From JAPXRI01 sp033813635 (GTDB lineage: Bacteria > Bacillota > Clostridia > Oscillospirales > QAMX01): DNA of 64,000 nt. Positions 1 through 7,316 of this stretch are shown in pieces. Every line of letters begins with the position of its first letter. The first letter of the stretch is position 1. The notes under the pieces were generated by a model that did not search any database, was not told the origin of the DNA, and worked only from the letters and a program-made list of their open reading frames with translations. The DNA lies in NCBI GenBank assembly GCA_033813635.1, contig JAPXRI010000002.1, positions 62,001-126,000 on the forward strand, given 5' to 3'. Both the position numbers and the translations under genes were made by a program.

Positions 1-10
1 CGCGGCAAAT

Positions 11-41
11 AAAAAAGGTTGGAAAAACTCCAGCCTTTTTT
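11..41 (-). terminator. Rho-independent terminator after the folate transporter gene
   Basis: Arms AAAAAAGG-T-TGGA and TCCA-G-CCTTTTTT form a hairpin with an A-run on one side and a T-run on the other, so it can stop transcription in both directions. It lies 12 bases beyond the stop codon of the minus-strand transporter gene. Confidence 0.75.
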
Positions 42-52
42 CGTTATTTTTT

Positions 53-931
53 TCAGCCCGCGATTTCTTTCAGGCTGCGCTGGCGCTTCGCGACGCCGAG
101 GAGGAAGGCGACGAAGTAGGTTTTAACCGCGCTTATCAGGATTTCCTCGATAATCCTCGGGAACCATACCACGGAGAACGGCAGCACCTTCCAGGAGGTG
201 TATAGCATTTCGCGGAGGATAACCGTGTTGAGTGTCGATACGACGGCTCCGGAGAGGGTGATCGCCACGAGCAGAGCGACGATCCGGTTCTCGCCGGTGG
301 CGCGGGGAAATTTCTTCGAGATCAGCAGGTCCGCCGCCAGAAGCACCAGCACAAACGCGGCGCTGGCGATCAGCCCTGTGGTGACGGAGACAAGATAGGT
401 GGAGAGGCTCGCGGCGGGGTCCTTCGCCCCGGCGGTGCGTTCAATCAGCATTTTGCCGATAAAGCTCATGCCGGAAGTGTCAGCTTTTCCCGGCGCCACG
501 TGATCGTAGAAGGAGGCGTCGACCCCGTCGGCGGAGAGCAGCGCGGCGTTCAGGATGCCAAACGCCAAAAGAATAACCGAGAAGACCGCCGCGGCTATGC
601 GGATTTTTTTGCCGTCGCGGTTTTTTAAAACTTGCCACAAAAGCCCCGCTAGGAAGCCGCCGGAGGCGACGGAGAGGGTCATCAGCGGCAGATAGGCGCC
701 GGCGGGACGCAGCAGATAGCCGAGCAGGTCGGAGAGCCCGGCGGTCACCGCGCCGTAGACCGGGCCGAACAGGATCGCGGGCATCACGGTGAAAACCCCC
801 GAGATGTCGAATCTCAGGCCGTTTTGCCCGAGGAGCGGGATATAAAACGACAGCATAGTTTTCAGAACAAGCGAAATGCTTAAAAACACCGCCGAAACCG
901 TGATCCGGCGAAGGTGGAAGGACTTTTTCAT
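53..931 (-). CDS. folT: ECF transporter S component, folate type (FolT-like)
   Basis: Membrane substrate-binding subunit of an energy-coupling factor importer. It would pair with the shared EcfA/A'/T module, which is not in this window. The N-terminal part (about residues 5-130) reads as a typical S component: a basic start, then hydrophobic helices including FDISGVFTVMPAILFGPVYG and a segment resembling the GLSDLLGYLLRPAGAY folate-family region. Folate specificity is inferred mainly from the THF riboswitch in the leader. At 292 residues it is well above the usual 170-200. The extra length is a central polar stretch (about residues 130-190) plus further helices. I chose ATG at 931, which has AAGGGAGG 11 bases upstream; TTG at 937 has better spacing and cannot be excluded. 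Its start overlaps a 20-codon leader ORF. Confidence 0.82.
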   Translation of the reverse strand: MKKSFHLRRITVSAVFLSISLVLKTMLSFYIPLLGQNGLRFDISGVFTVMPAILFGPVYGAVTAGLSDLLGYLLRPAGAYLPLMTLSVASGGFLAGLLWQVLKNRDGKKIRIAAAVFSVILLAFGILNAALLSADGVDASFYDHVAPGKADTSGMSFIGKMLIERTAGAKDPAASLSTYLVSVTTGLIASAAFVLVLLAADLLISKKFPRATGENRIVALLVAITLSGAVVSTLNTVILREMLYTSWKVLPFSVVWFPRIIEEILISAVKTYFVAFLLGVAKRQRSLKEIAG

Positions 932-990
932 CTGCAATGCGTCCTCCCTTCTGTTTTGAAAAACCGGACCGTTTGGCTTGATATAGACAT
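928..990 (-). CDS. Possible 20-codon leader peptide ORF overlapping folT start
   Basis: An ATG preceded by a strong CGGGAGG at 7-base spacing opens a 20-codon frame, different from the transporter's. It ends with a TGA that overlaps the transporter ATG (ATGA). It lies between the THF riboswitch and the transporter gene. The peptide (MSISSQTVRFFKTEGRTHCR) has no recognisable domain. The ribosome site is better than that of the main gene, which suggests translational coupling. It may also be chance. Confidence 0.4.
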   Translation of the reverse strand: MSISSQTVRFFKTEGRTHCR

Positions 991-1054
991 AAAAATACCT
1001 CCCGTTATCGCAGCTGCGCTGCATAACAGAAGGCTTTTTTCGGCATACCCTTAT

Positions 1055-1184
1055 GCAGCAGCGGGATGCGAATCCTGCACCGCAAGCCGAAGACGCAAGT
1101 CTTTAAGGCTTTTCGTCCCTCCGGCAACTCCCCGTCCGGAGGGCACTTCAACCGCGCGGTAACGCGCAGGACCCTACTCTGCTC
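1055..1184 (-). promoter_or_regulatory. Tetrahydrofolate (THF) riboswitch
   Basis: Read on the minus strand, the RNA begins GAGCAGAGUAGG and ends GGUGCAGGAUUCGCAUCC followed by GCUGC. These match the conserved ends of the THF riboswitch class. The P2 helix forms between UCCUGC and GCAGGA, and P1 between GCAG and CUGC. Internal conserved pieces AAGUGCC, GGGAGUUGCC and GGACGAA are in the expected order. It sits directly between a promoter and a FolT-like gene, the usual location. Binding of reduced folate would lower expression of the importer. Confidence 0.9.
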
Positions 1185-1208
1185 AAGTTATTTATAAAAA
1201 GTGCTATT

Positions 1209-1237
1209 ATCCTATCACAGGTCTTTCCAATTGTCAA
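1209..1237 (-). promoter_or_regulatory. Sigma-A promoter for the THF riboswitch/folT transcript
   Basis: On the minus strand, TTGACA (1237-1232) is followed by a 17-base spacer and TAGGAT (1214-1209). It lies just after the queA stop codon and about 25 bases before the riboswitch. Confidence 0.7.
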
Positions 1238-1239
1238 TA

Positions 1240-2262
1240 TCAGAGGATCAGCATGCAGTCCCCGAAGGAAAAAAAGCGGTACCGCCTTTCCACGGCCTCG
1301 CGGTAGGCGGCGAGCACGTGCTCCCGTCCGGCGAACGCGGAGACAAGCATGATCAGCGTGCTCTCGGGGAGGTGGAAATTGGTGAACAGCCCGTCGAGCG
1401 CTTTGAAACGGTAGCCGGGGTAGATGAAAATATCGGTCGAGCCGGAGACCGCGGGAATTTCTCCGTTCTCCGAGGAAATCGACTCCAGCACCCGGCAGGA
1501 TGTCGTCCCGACGGAGATGATTCTTCCGCCCGCGGCACGTGCGGAGTTGATCATGTTCGCGCACTCTTCGGAGACCGAGAAGACCTCCGAGTGCATTTTA
1601 TGGTCCTCTATGTCCTCCTCCTTGACGGGCCTGAAGGTGCCGATGCCGACATGGAGGGTTAAAAACGCGGTGCAAACGCCCATTCCGCGGAGCTTTTCGA
1701 GGGTTTCATAGGTAAAGTGGAGCCCGGCGGTCGGCGCGGCGGCGGAGCCCAGGTTTTTAGAGTACACCGTCTGGTAGCGCTCCGGGTCGTCAATTTCCTT
1801 TTTAATGTACGGGGGGAGCGGCGTTCTGCCGAGGCGGGACAAAAGCGCGTCGAAATCCCCTTCGTATGAAAAGCGGACCTGTCGTATTCCGCCCTCGCCG
1901 ACGGATAGGATTTCCGCCGTCACCAGCCCTCCGCCAAACGAGACCTTCGCCCCGGGCCGGAGCCTCCGTCCCGGGCGGGCCAGAGTTTCCCACGCGTCGT
2001 TTCCGAGGGGCTTTAGAAGGAGAATCTCCGCGACACCGCCGTTTTCCCTCTCGCCGATAAGGCGGGCGGGGATCACCCGGGAGTCGTTGAACACAAGGCA
2101 GTCGCCCGGCTTTAGAAAAGCGGAGAGGTCGGTAAACATTTTGTGCTGGGTTTTCCCGGTCTGCCGGTCAAGGACGAGCATCCGGGAGCCGTCCCGCTTT
2201 TCGCAGGGGGTCTGCGCGATCAGTTCCTCGGGCAGAGAGTAGTAGAAATCGCTTGTTTTCAT
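1240..2262 (-). CDS. queA: S-adenosylmethionine:tRNA ribosyltransferase-isomerase QueA
   Basis: Transfers and isomerises the ribose of S-adenosylmethionine onto 7-aminomethyl-7-deazaguanine in tRNA, giving epoxyqueuosine at wobble position 34. The 340-residue product has the family's normal length. Its N-terminus (DFYYSLPEELIAQTP) and the conserved AGLHFTYETLEKL and NFHLPESTLIMLVSAFAG segments identify QueA. The start ATG at 2262 has AAAGGATAATAA upstream. It follows the SpoIID-type gene by 23 bases on the same strand and is probably co-transcribed with it. The usual partner tgt is not in the window. Confidence 0.96.
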   Translation of the reverse strand: MKTSDFYYSLPEELIAQTPCEKRDGSRMLVLDRQTGKTQHKMFTDLSAFLKPGDCLVFNDSRVIPARLIGERENGGVAEILLLKPLGNDAWETLARPGRRLRPGAKVSFGGGLVTAEILSVGEGGIRQVRFSYEGDFDALLSRLGRTPLPPYIKKEIDDPERYQTVYSKNLGSAAAPTAGLHFTYETLEKLRGMGVCTAFLTLHVGIGTFRPVKEEDIEDHKMHSEVFSVSEECANMINSARAAGGRIISVGTTSCRVLESISSENGEIPAVSGSTDIFIYPGYRFKALDGLFTNFHLPESTLIMLVSAFAGREHVLAAYREAVERRYRFFSFGDCMLIL

Positions 2263-2285
2263 TTATTATCCTTTGCAGTTGGTTG

Positions 2286-4130
2286 TCAATAGTCGAGCCC
2301 GCTGATCTGGACTCCGGTGTAGTAGTATTTCAGTATCTGATCGAACGTATACCCGAGCATTGCCATGCCGTAGGAACCCCACTGGCCGAGGCCGACGCTG
2401 TGCCCCCAGCCCTTTCCGTCGAAGGTGAAGGTGGCCTCCCCGCCGCCGGAGACGGCGATCGTCTCTATGCCGTTGGCTGTGAGCGCGGTCCGCGCGGAGC
2501 CGCCCAGCGGGCTTATCGTCCCGTCGCCGGTGATCACATAGGCCCCGTTGGGCGGAACCGTCGTGCCGCCGTCGTTGACGTAGAGCGACGTCCCCGTTGT
2601 TATCACGTTGAAATGCTGGCTGTAGAGAATGCTGGTCCCGAGTACAAAGCGCATGTTCTCGCCGGTTAAGGTCACCGTGGTGGTCCCGTCGGACAGCGCC
2701 AGCTTGTAGACGTTGCCGGCCTCCGTCGTCTGGGCGGCGTAGACGTTGGTAATCTTCCCGATGGAATAGCCGTTCGCGTTTAGCTTGGATGCGAGATACT
2801 CGCCTGTGTAAGGGCCGTGGGTCCATATGCCGTTGTTGCCGGTGGTGAGGTAGGGCGTCTCGAAATCGTCTCTGACGGCGCGGAGATAGGGGACATAGCC
2901 GCCCCAGACGTATTCGCTGGACTCCGTATAGCCGCCGTTGGAGGAGTGGTAGACCGCCGAGATCGGGGACCCGTTGTATGTAATAATCATTCCCGCCACG
3001 GCCAGCACGCAGTTCTTGATTTTCGTCGTCAGCTGCGTCGTCCCCATATAGACCTGGCAGTTCTGGCCGGAGCAGACGTCAAACCCCAGCGAGGAGTGCT
3101 TTCGGAGGCTCTGTATCGCGAAGGTTGCCGCGCAGACGGAGTGGGCCTTCAGGCTCTCCTCGGGCCAGCCCGTGGACAGCTCGTAGGGTGTAACGCCCAT
3201 CACGTACTGGACAAGGTTGACCACGGAGACGACCGTAAAGGTCGTGTCGGAATTCTTAAAGAAATCAAAGCCGCCGTAGAACCGGTAGCCCTTGTGCCAG
3301 GTCTCGGTCTCGCAACCGATCTTATCGGAGACCGTGCCGCCGTAGGGCAGGATTCCCAGCTGCTTGGAATACCCGTCCCACTCGAAATAAATAGTCGCAG
3401 TACCGGTGTAATAGACGGTGTAAGCGTTTGCCCCGCGGCCTACGACGGTGTAGGTCGCCGACGGATACGTGCCGGAAAGGCGGCTCCTGAGAGAGGATAT
3501 CGCGGCGTTCGCCGCGGCGGAGGACGTGAAGGTTCCGATTCTGACGCTGTAGCCGTTTGACGAGTAAGAGGGGTAAGCCGTCCAGCCGCTGCCCGACAGC
3601 AGCGAGTTGACCGACGCCACTGCGGCGTCAAGGGCGCTCTGCGTCTGGAAATCGTCCAGCCCGAGCTCGATCCGGTACCCGCCGATTACGTTCCCGGAAG
3701 CGCCGTCGCCGACATAGGTCAGCTGATCTATATCAAAATTTGAGCTCCTGATTACGGTGATGAACGTATTTTTCTCAGGATCGCCCTGATCCGGCATTGT
3801 GTAAAGGCTGACAAAGCCCCGGTCGTCGGGGTTGGTGCCGTTGTAGGAGGACGAGTTGTTGTAATAGCCGAACTGGAAACCCGTGCCGGTGTAGACATAA
3901 TTGCCGGAGGAGTCCTTATACCGGTAGATCTGGAAATTGGCATAGGGCTGCTGCGTGGTGGAGGGCGAGTAATAATTAACGGAGTTCAGCCCGACCCGGA
4001 CGATCCACTTGGTGTAGTCGATAGACGTGCCGCTCGCGTCCATCGTGGGGAACAGCAGGGCCAGCGTTGAAAAAACAAGCAGAAAAGCCGTCACCCTGAC
4101 CGCTTTTTTAAGCCCGCATTTGATCCGCAT
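2286..4130 (-). CDS. SpoIID/LytB-domain protein with long N-terminal extension
   Basis: A secreted or membrane-anchored SpoIID-type protein; the family cleaves cell-wall glycan strands during engulfment. From ATG 4130 it has a basic stretch and a hydrophobic helix (about residues 10-30), then roughly 250 residues of Ser/Tyr/Gly-rich sequence. That stretch includes a SPOR-like module (FQTQSALDAAVASVNSLL to YTVVG). The SpoIID core follows, with VVNLVQYVMGVTPYEL, CAATFAIQSL, AVYHSSNGG and, at the C-terminus, GWGHSVGLGQWGSYGMA. At 614 residues it is much longer than SpoIID itself (about 340), so it may be a paralogue rather than the engulfment enzyme. A longer frame exists upstream, but ATG 4130 is preceded by GGCGAAGGGGG. 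Confidence 0.88.
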   Translation of the reverse strand: MRIKCGLKKAVRVTAFLLVFSTLALLFPTMDASGTSIDYTKWIVRVGLNSVNYYSPSTTQQPYANFQIYRYKDSSGNYVYTGTGFQFGYYNNSSSYNGTNPDDRGFVSLYTMPDQGDPEKNTFITVIRSSNFDIDQLTYVGDGASGNVIGGYRIELGLDDFQTQSALDAAVASVNSLLSGSGWTAYPSYSSNGYSVRIGTFTSSAAANAAISSLRSRLSGTYPSATYTVVGRGANAYTVYYTGTATIYFEWDGYSKQLGILPYGGTVSDKIGCETETWHKGYRFYGGFDFFKNSDTTFTVVSVVNLVQYVMGVTPYELSTGWPEESLKAHSVCAATFAIQSLRKHSSLGFDVCSGQNCQVYMGTTQLTTKIKNCVLAVAGMIITYNGSPISAVYHSSNGGYTESSEYVWGGYVPYLRAVRDDFETPYLTTGNNGIWTHGPYTGEYLASKLNANGYSIGKITNVYAAQTTEAGNVYKLALSDGTTTVTLTGENMRFVLGTSILYSQHFNVITTGTSLYVNDGGTTVPPNGAYVITGDGTISPLGGSARTALTANGIETIAVSGGGEATFTFDGKGWGHSVGLGQWGSYGMAMLGYTFDQILKYYYTGVQISGLDY

Positions 4131-4167
4131 ATGTACGCCCCCTTCGCCTGAAATACGCTTTTGTCGA

Positions 4168-4196
4168 TTGACAGTCAAACACCGGTTTGCTATAAT
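4168..4196 (+). promoter_or_regulatory. Perfect-consensus sigma-A promoter for asd-dapA-dapB
   Basis: TTGACA (4168-4173), 17-base spacer, TATAAT (4191-4196). Transcription would begin near 4203, leaving a leader of about 145 bases with AT-rich repeats (4230-4250) and a GC hairpin (about 4282-4302). I recognise no riboswitch in this leader. The region is divergent with the SpoIID-type gene. Confidence 0.75.
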
Positions 4197-4348
4197 ATAG
4201 TGAATAAGCATCGGCACGCGGTTTTACCACTTATAATATTATATAATATATCGGCCCTTATTTCAATATAAAAGTGTCCGAGCCGCACGCGCGTTTCGCG
4301 CGGGAAAAAGGGCTGCAGACGGACGCCGCGAAAAAAGGAAGGTTTTAC

Positions 4349-5437
4349 ATGGAAAAGTACAGAGTCGGAATTATCGGAGCCACGGGAATGGTCGGGCAGC
4401 GCTTTGCGGTACTGCTTGAAAATCACCCGTGGTTTGAGGTTAAAGCGCTTGCGGCGAGCAGCCGTTCGGCCGGGAAGACATACCGGGAGGCCTGCGGGGG
4501 CAGATGGCTGCTCTCCGAGCCGATACCGGAGACCATGGCCGAAATGACCGTGATGGACGCTTCCGCGGACCTGAAAAAGATAGTCTCCGAGGTTGATTTT
4601 GTCTTCTGCGCGGTGGACATGAAAAAAGACGAGACCAGAGCCCTCGAGGAGGCCTACGCGAAGGCCGGCTGTCCGGTGATGTCCAACAACAGCGCCAACC
4701 GGTTTACGCCGGACGTTCCGATGATCATCCCCGAGATCAACCCGCAGCACGCCGATATTATCCCGTACCAGCGAAAACGCCTGGGCACCGAGACCGGCTT
4801 CATCGCCGTCAAATCAAACTGCTCTCTCCAGAGCTATGTCCCGGCGATTCACCCGCTGCTGGACCTAGGGGTCGAAAGGGCGCTGGCCTGTACATACCAG
4901 GCGATCTCAGGGGCGGGGAAGACCTTCGCCACCTGGCCCGAGATGGAGGACAACGTGATACCCTTCATCGCCGGCGAGGAGGAAAAAAGCGAAAAAGAGC
5001 CGACAAAGATCTGGGGAAAAATTGAAAACGGCGCGATTGTCCCCAGCGGAGCGGTCCAAATAACGTCCCAGTGCCTGCGCGTCCCGGTGAGCGACGGGCA
5101 CATGGCGGCGGTGTTCGTCTCGCTGAAAAATTATCCGGGGCTTGAGGAGATCAAGCGCCGCTGGGCGGAGTTTCGAGGGCTCCCGCAGGAGCTCGGTCTC
5201 CCGAGTGCGCCCAAGCAGTTCCTGCACTACTTCGAGGAGGACGCGAGGCCGCAGACCCGGCTCGACAGGAATCTCGAGGGCGGCATGGCCGTCTCCATCG
5301 GCAGGCTCAGGGAGGATTCCCAGTATACGATAAAATTTGTCTGCCTTTCCCACAACACGCTACGCGGGGCCGCGGGCGGCGGCGTTCTGATGGCAGAGCT
5401 GCTCTGCGCGAAGGGCTATATCAAAAAGGGCAGATAG
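4349..5437 (+). CDS. asd: Aspartate-semialdehyde dehydrogenase
   Basis: Reduces aspartyl phosphate to aspartate semialdehyde with NADPH, the branch point to lysine/diaminopimelate, threonine and methionine. The nucleotide-binding loop GIIGATGMVG is at residues 7-16. The catalytic cysteine is C158 in KSNCSLQS and the conserved histidine is H251 in SDGHMAAV. The 362-residue length and motif details fit the subfamily first known from archaea and fungi, which also occurs in Clostridia. The start ATG 4349 follows AAGGAAGG. It is the first gene of an asd-dapA-dapB run served by a consensus promoter. Confidence 0.95.
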   Translation: MEKYRVGIIGATGMVGQRFAVLLENHPWFEVKALAASSRSAGKTYREACGGRWLLSEPIPETMAEMTVMDASADLKKIVSEVDFVFCAVDMKKDETRALEEAYAKAGCPVMSNNSANRFTPDVPMIIPEINPQHADIIPYQRKRLGTETGFIAVKSNCSLQSYVPAIHPLLDLGVERALACTYQAISGAGKTFATWPEMEDNVIPFIAGEEEKSEKEPTKIWGKIENGAIVPSGAVQITSQCLRVPVSDGHMAAVFVSLKNYPGLEEIKRRWAEFRGLPQELGLPSAPKQFLHYFEEDARPQTRLDRNLEGGMAVSIGRLREDSQYTIKFVCLSHNTLRGAAGGGVLMAELLCAKGYIKKGR

Positions 5438-5515
5438 CCCATAGGATATAGCGGATGATTTTGGCTTATCCGCCGGAACAAGACTTTCGCTTTGCGATGA
5501 AAGGATGGACAGAAA

Positions 5516-6403
5516 ATGAAGACGCCTGTGTTTACGGGAGCCAGCGTCGCGATAGTGACGCCGTTCAACGACGATTATACGGTCAATTTCGACGCGCTCG
5601 GCGAGCTTATCGAGTTTCAGATAGCGAACGGGACGAGCGCGATCACAATCTGCGGGACGACCGGCGAGGCCGCCGCGCTTGACGATTCCGAGCACAAGAA
5701 ATGCATCAAATACTGCGTCGATAAGGTTGCCGGGCGCATTCCGGTGATCGCGGGCACGGGCAGCAACGACACGGCCTACGCGCTCCAGCTCTCCCGGTAC
5801 GCCGAGAGCGTGGGCGCGGACGCGCTTTTGCACGTGACGCCCTACTACAACAAAACCACCCAGACCGGGCTTGTAAAGCATTTTACCTACATAGCCGACC
5901 GGGTCAATATTCCGATGATTCTCTACAACGTCCCGTCGAGGACCGGCATGTGCTTCGCGGCGGACACCTATAAGACGCTCTCCGAGCACCCGAACATCAA
6001 CGGGGTCAAGGAGGCCTCCGGCAACTTCACGCTGATAGCCCAGACGATCTCCCTGTGCGGGGATGATTTGAATATCTGGAGCGGGAACGACGATCAGACG
6101 ATACCGATAATGGCGCTGGGCGGCAAGGGGATTATCTCCGTCGCCTCGAATATCGCTCCGCGGCTCGTGGCCGACATGTGCGATAAATTTTTCACGGGCG
6201 ACATCAAAGGCGCCGCGGAGATGCAGACAAAGTACTTCGATCTGTTCAACGATCTGTTCCTCGAGGTTAACCCGATCCCGGTGAAGACGGCGATGGGGAT
6301 GAAGAAAATGATCTCGCCGCTTATGCGCATGCCGCTCTGCGAGATGGGGAAGGCTAACGCTGCCCGTCTTGAAAAGACTCTGAAGCGCTTTAACCTTCTC
6401 TGA
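5516..6403 (+). CDS. dapA: 4-hydroxy-tetrahydrodipicolinate synthase
   Basis: Condenses pyruvate with aspartate semialdehyde, the first committed step to diaminopimelate and lysine. The TIM-barrel product of 295 residues has the Schiff-base lysine K165 (GVKEASGN), the active-site tyrosine Y137 (LYNVPSRTG) and the GTTGE loop at 47-51. The start follows GAAAGGATGG. It lies 78 bases after asd and 29 before dapB on the same strand, so operon membership is likely. Dipicolinate for spores derives from the same branch. Confidence 0.97.
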   Translation: MKTPVFTGASVAIVTPFNDDYTVNFDALGELIEFQIANGTSAITICGTTGEAAALDDSEHKKCIKYCVDKVAGRIPVIAGTGSNDTAYALQLSRYAESVGADALLHVTPYYNKTTQTGLVKHFTYIADRVNIPMILYNVPSRTGMCFAADTYKTLSEHPNINGVKEASGNFTLIAQTISLCGDDLNIWSGNDDQTIPIMALGGKGIISVASNIAPRLVADMCDKFFTGDIKGAAEMQTKYFDLFNDLFLEVNPIPVKTAMGMKKMISPLMRMPLCEMGKANAARLEKTLKRFNLL

Positions 6404-6432
6404 GATTATTGTAAAGGTCTGAATTTACACGT

Positions 6433-7197
6433 ATGATAAGAATCATTTTGTCCGGCTGCAACGGCAGGATGGGCAAGACCCTGGCGTCTCTGGTCAGGGA
6501 GGCCGACAACGCCGTTATCGCCGCGGGAATCGATGTAGTCGTCACGCCCTGCGACGAGTACCCGGTCTATTCGAAAATAGAGGATTACACCGGCGACGCG
6601 GACGTGGTTGTGGATTTTTCGCACCGTTCGGCGCTTGCGTCCCTGCTGGGATACTGCGTCCCGCGCAAGCTCCCGCTGGTGGTCGCCACCACGGGGTATG
6701 ACGAGAGCCAGATCGCGGATATCAACAAGGCTTCGGAGCAGATACCGATTTTCCGTTCGGCGAATATGTCGCTGGGCATCAACCTGCTCGCGGAGCTTGT
6801 CAAGCGTGCGGCGTCGGTTCTGAAGGATAATTTTGATATTGAGATCATAGAAAAGCACCACAACAAAAAGCTTGACGCCCCCAGCGGGACGGCGCTGATT
6901 CTGGCCGACGCCGCAAGAGATGGCGCGGAGTCGGAAAAGCAGTATGTCTACGACCGGCACGCCGTGCGCAGGGAGCGGGACAAAAGCGAGATCGGCATTC
7001 ACTCCGTCAGGGGCGGAACGATAATCGGCGACCACGAGGTGATCTTTGCCGGCTTTAACGAGGTGATCACCCTTTCCCACTCGGTCCAGAGCAGGGATGT
7101 TTTTGCCGCGGGAGCTCTGCGCGCGGCGGAGTTTATAGCGAAGGTTGATAACCCTGGGCTTTATGATATGAATAAACTTTTGAAAAACATCAAATAA
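6433..7197 (+). CDS. dapB: 4-hydroxy-tetrahydrodipicolinate reductase
   Basis: Reduces hydroxy-tetrahydrodipicolinate with NAD(P)H in the diaminopimelate pathway. The nucleotide-binding loop SGCNGRMG is at residues 7-14. The catalytic block EKHHNKKLDAPSGTAL (140-155) holds the paired histidines and K146. The length of 254 residues is typical. It is the last gene of the asd-dapA-dapB unit, followed by a hairpin. No strong Shine-Dalgarno precedes the ATG (AAAGGTCTGAATTTACAC is upstream), which suits translation within an operon. Confidence 0.96.
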   Translation: MIRIILSGCNGRMGKTLASLVREADNAVIAAGIDVVVTPCDEYPVYSKIEDYTGDADVVVDFSHRSALASLLGYCVPRKLPLVVATTGYDESQIADINKASEQIPIFRSANMSLGINLLAELVKRAASVLKDNFDIEIIEKHHNKKLDAPSGTALILADAARDGAESEKQYVYDRHAVRRERDKSEIGIHSVRGGTIIGDHEVIFAGFNEVITLSHSVQSRDVFAAGALRAAEFIAKVDNPGLYDMNKLLKNIK

Positions 7198-7208
7198 TTA
7201 ACAGGATA

Positions 7209-7225
7209 CCGGGATAAACTCCCGG
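7209..7225 (+). terminator. Terminator-like hairpin after dapB
   Basis: CCGGGA-TAAAC-TCCCGG followed by TTTTCTGTTATG and, slightly later, TTTTT. Flanking AACAG/CTGTT extends the stem. It is the only stop signal between dapB and the next gene. Confidence 0.6.
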
Positions 7226-7316
7226 TTTTCTGTTATGTTTTTGCGTATAACGTACCAGATACGCGGTTTTAACCGGGCGTTATGATTTAATATTAAGAAA
7301 GAAAGGTCGAATCGAA

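Noticed and set aside
4230..4302. Possible lysine riboswitch before asd
   Set aside because: The leader is only about 145 bases and lacks the conserved lysine-riboswitch elements; it holds AT repeats and one GC hairpin.
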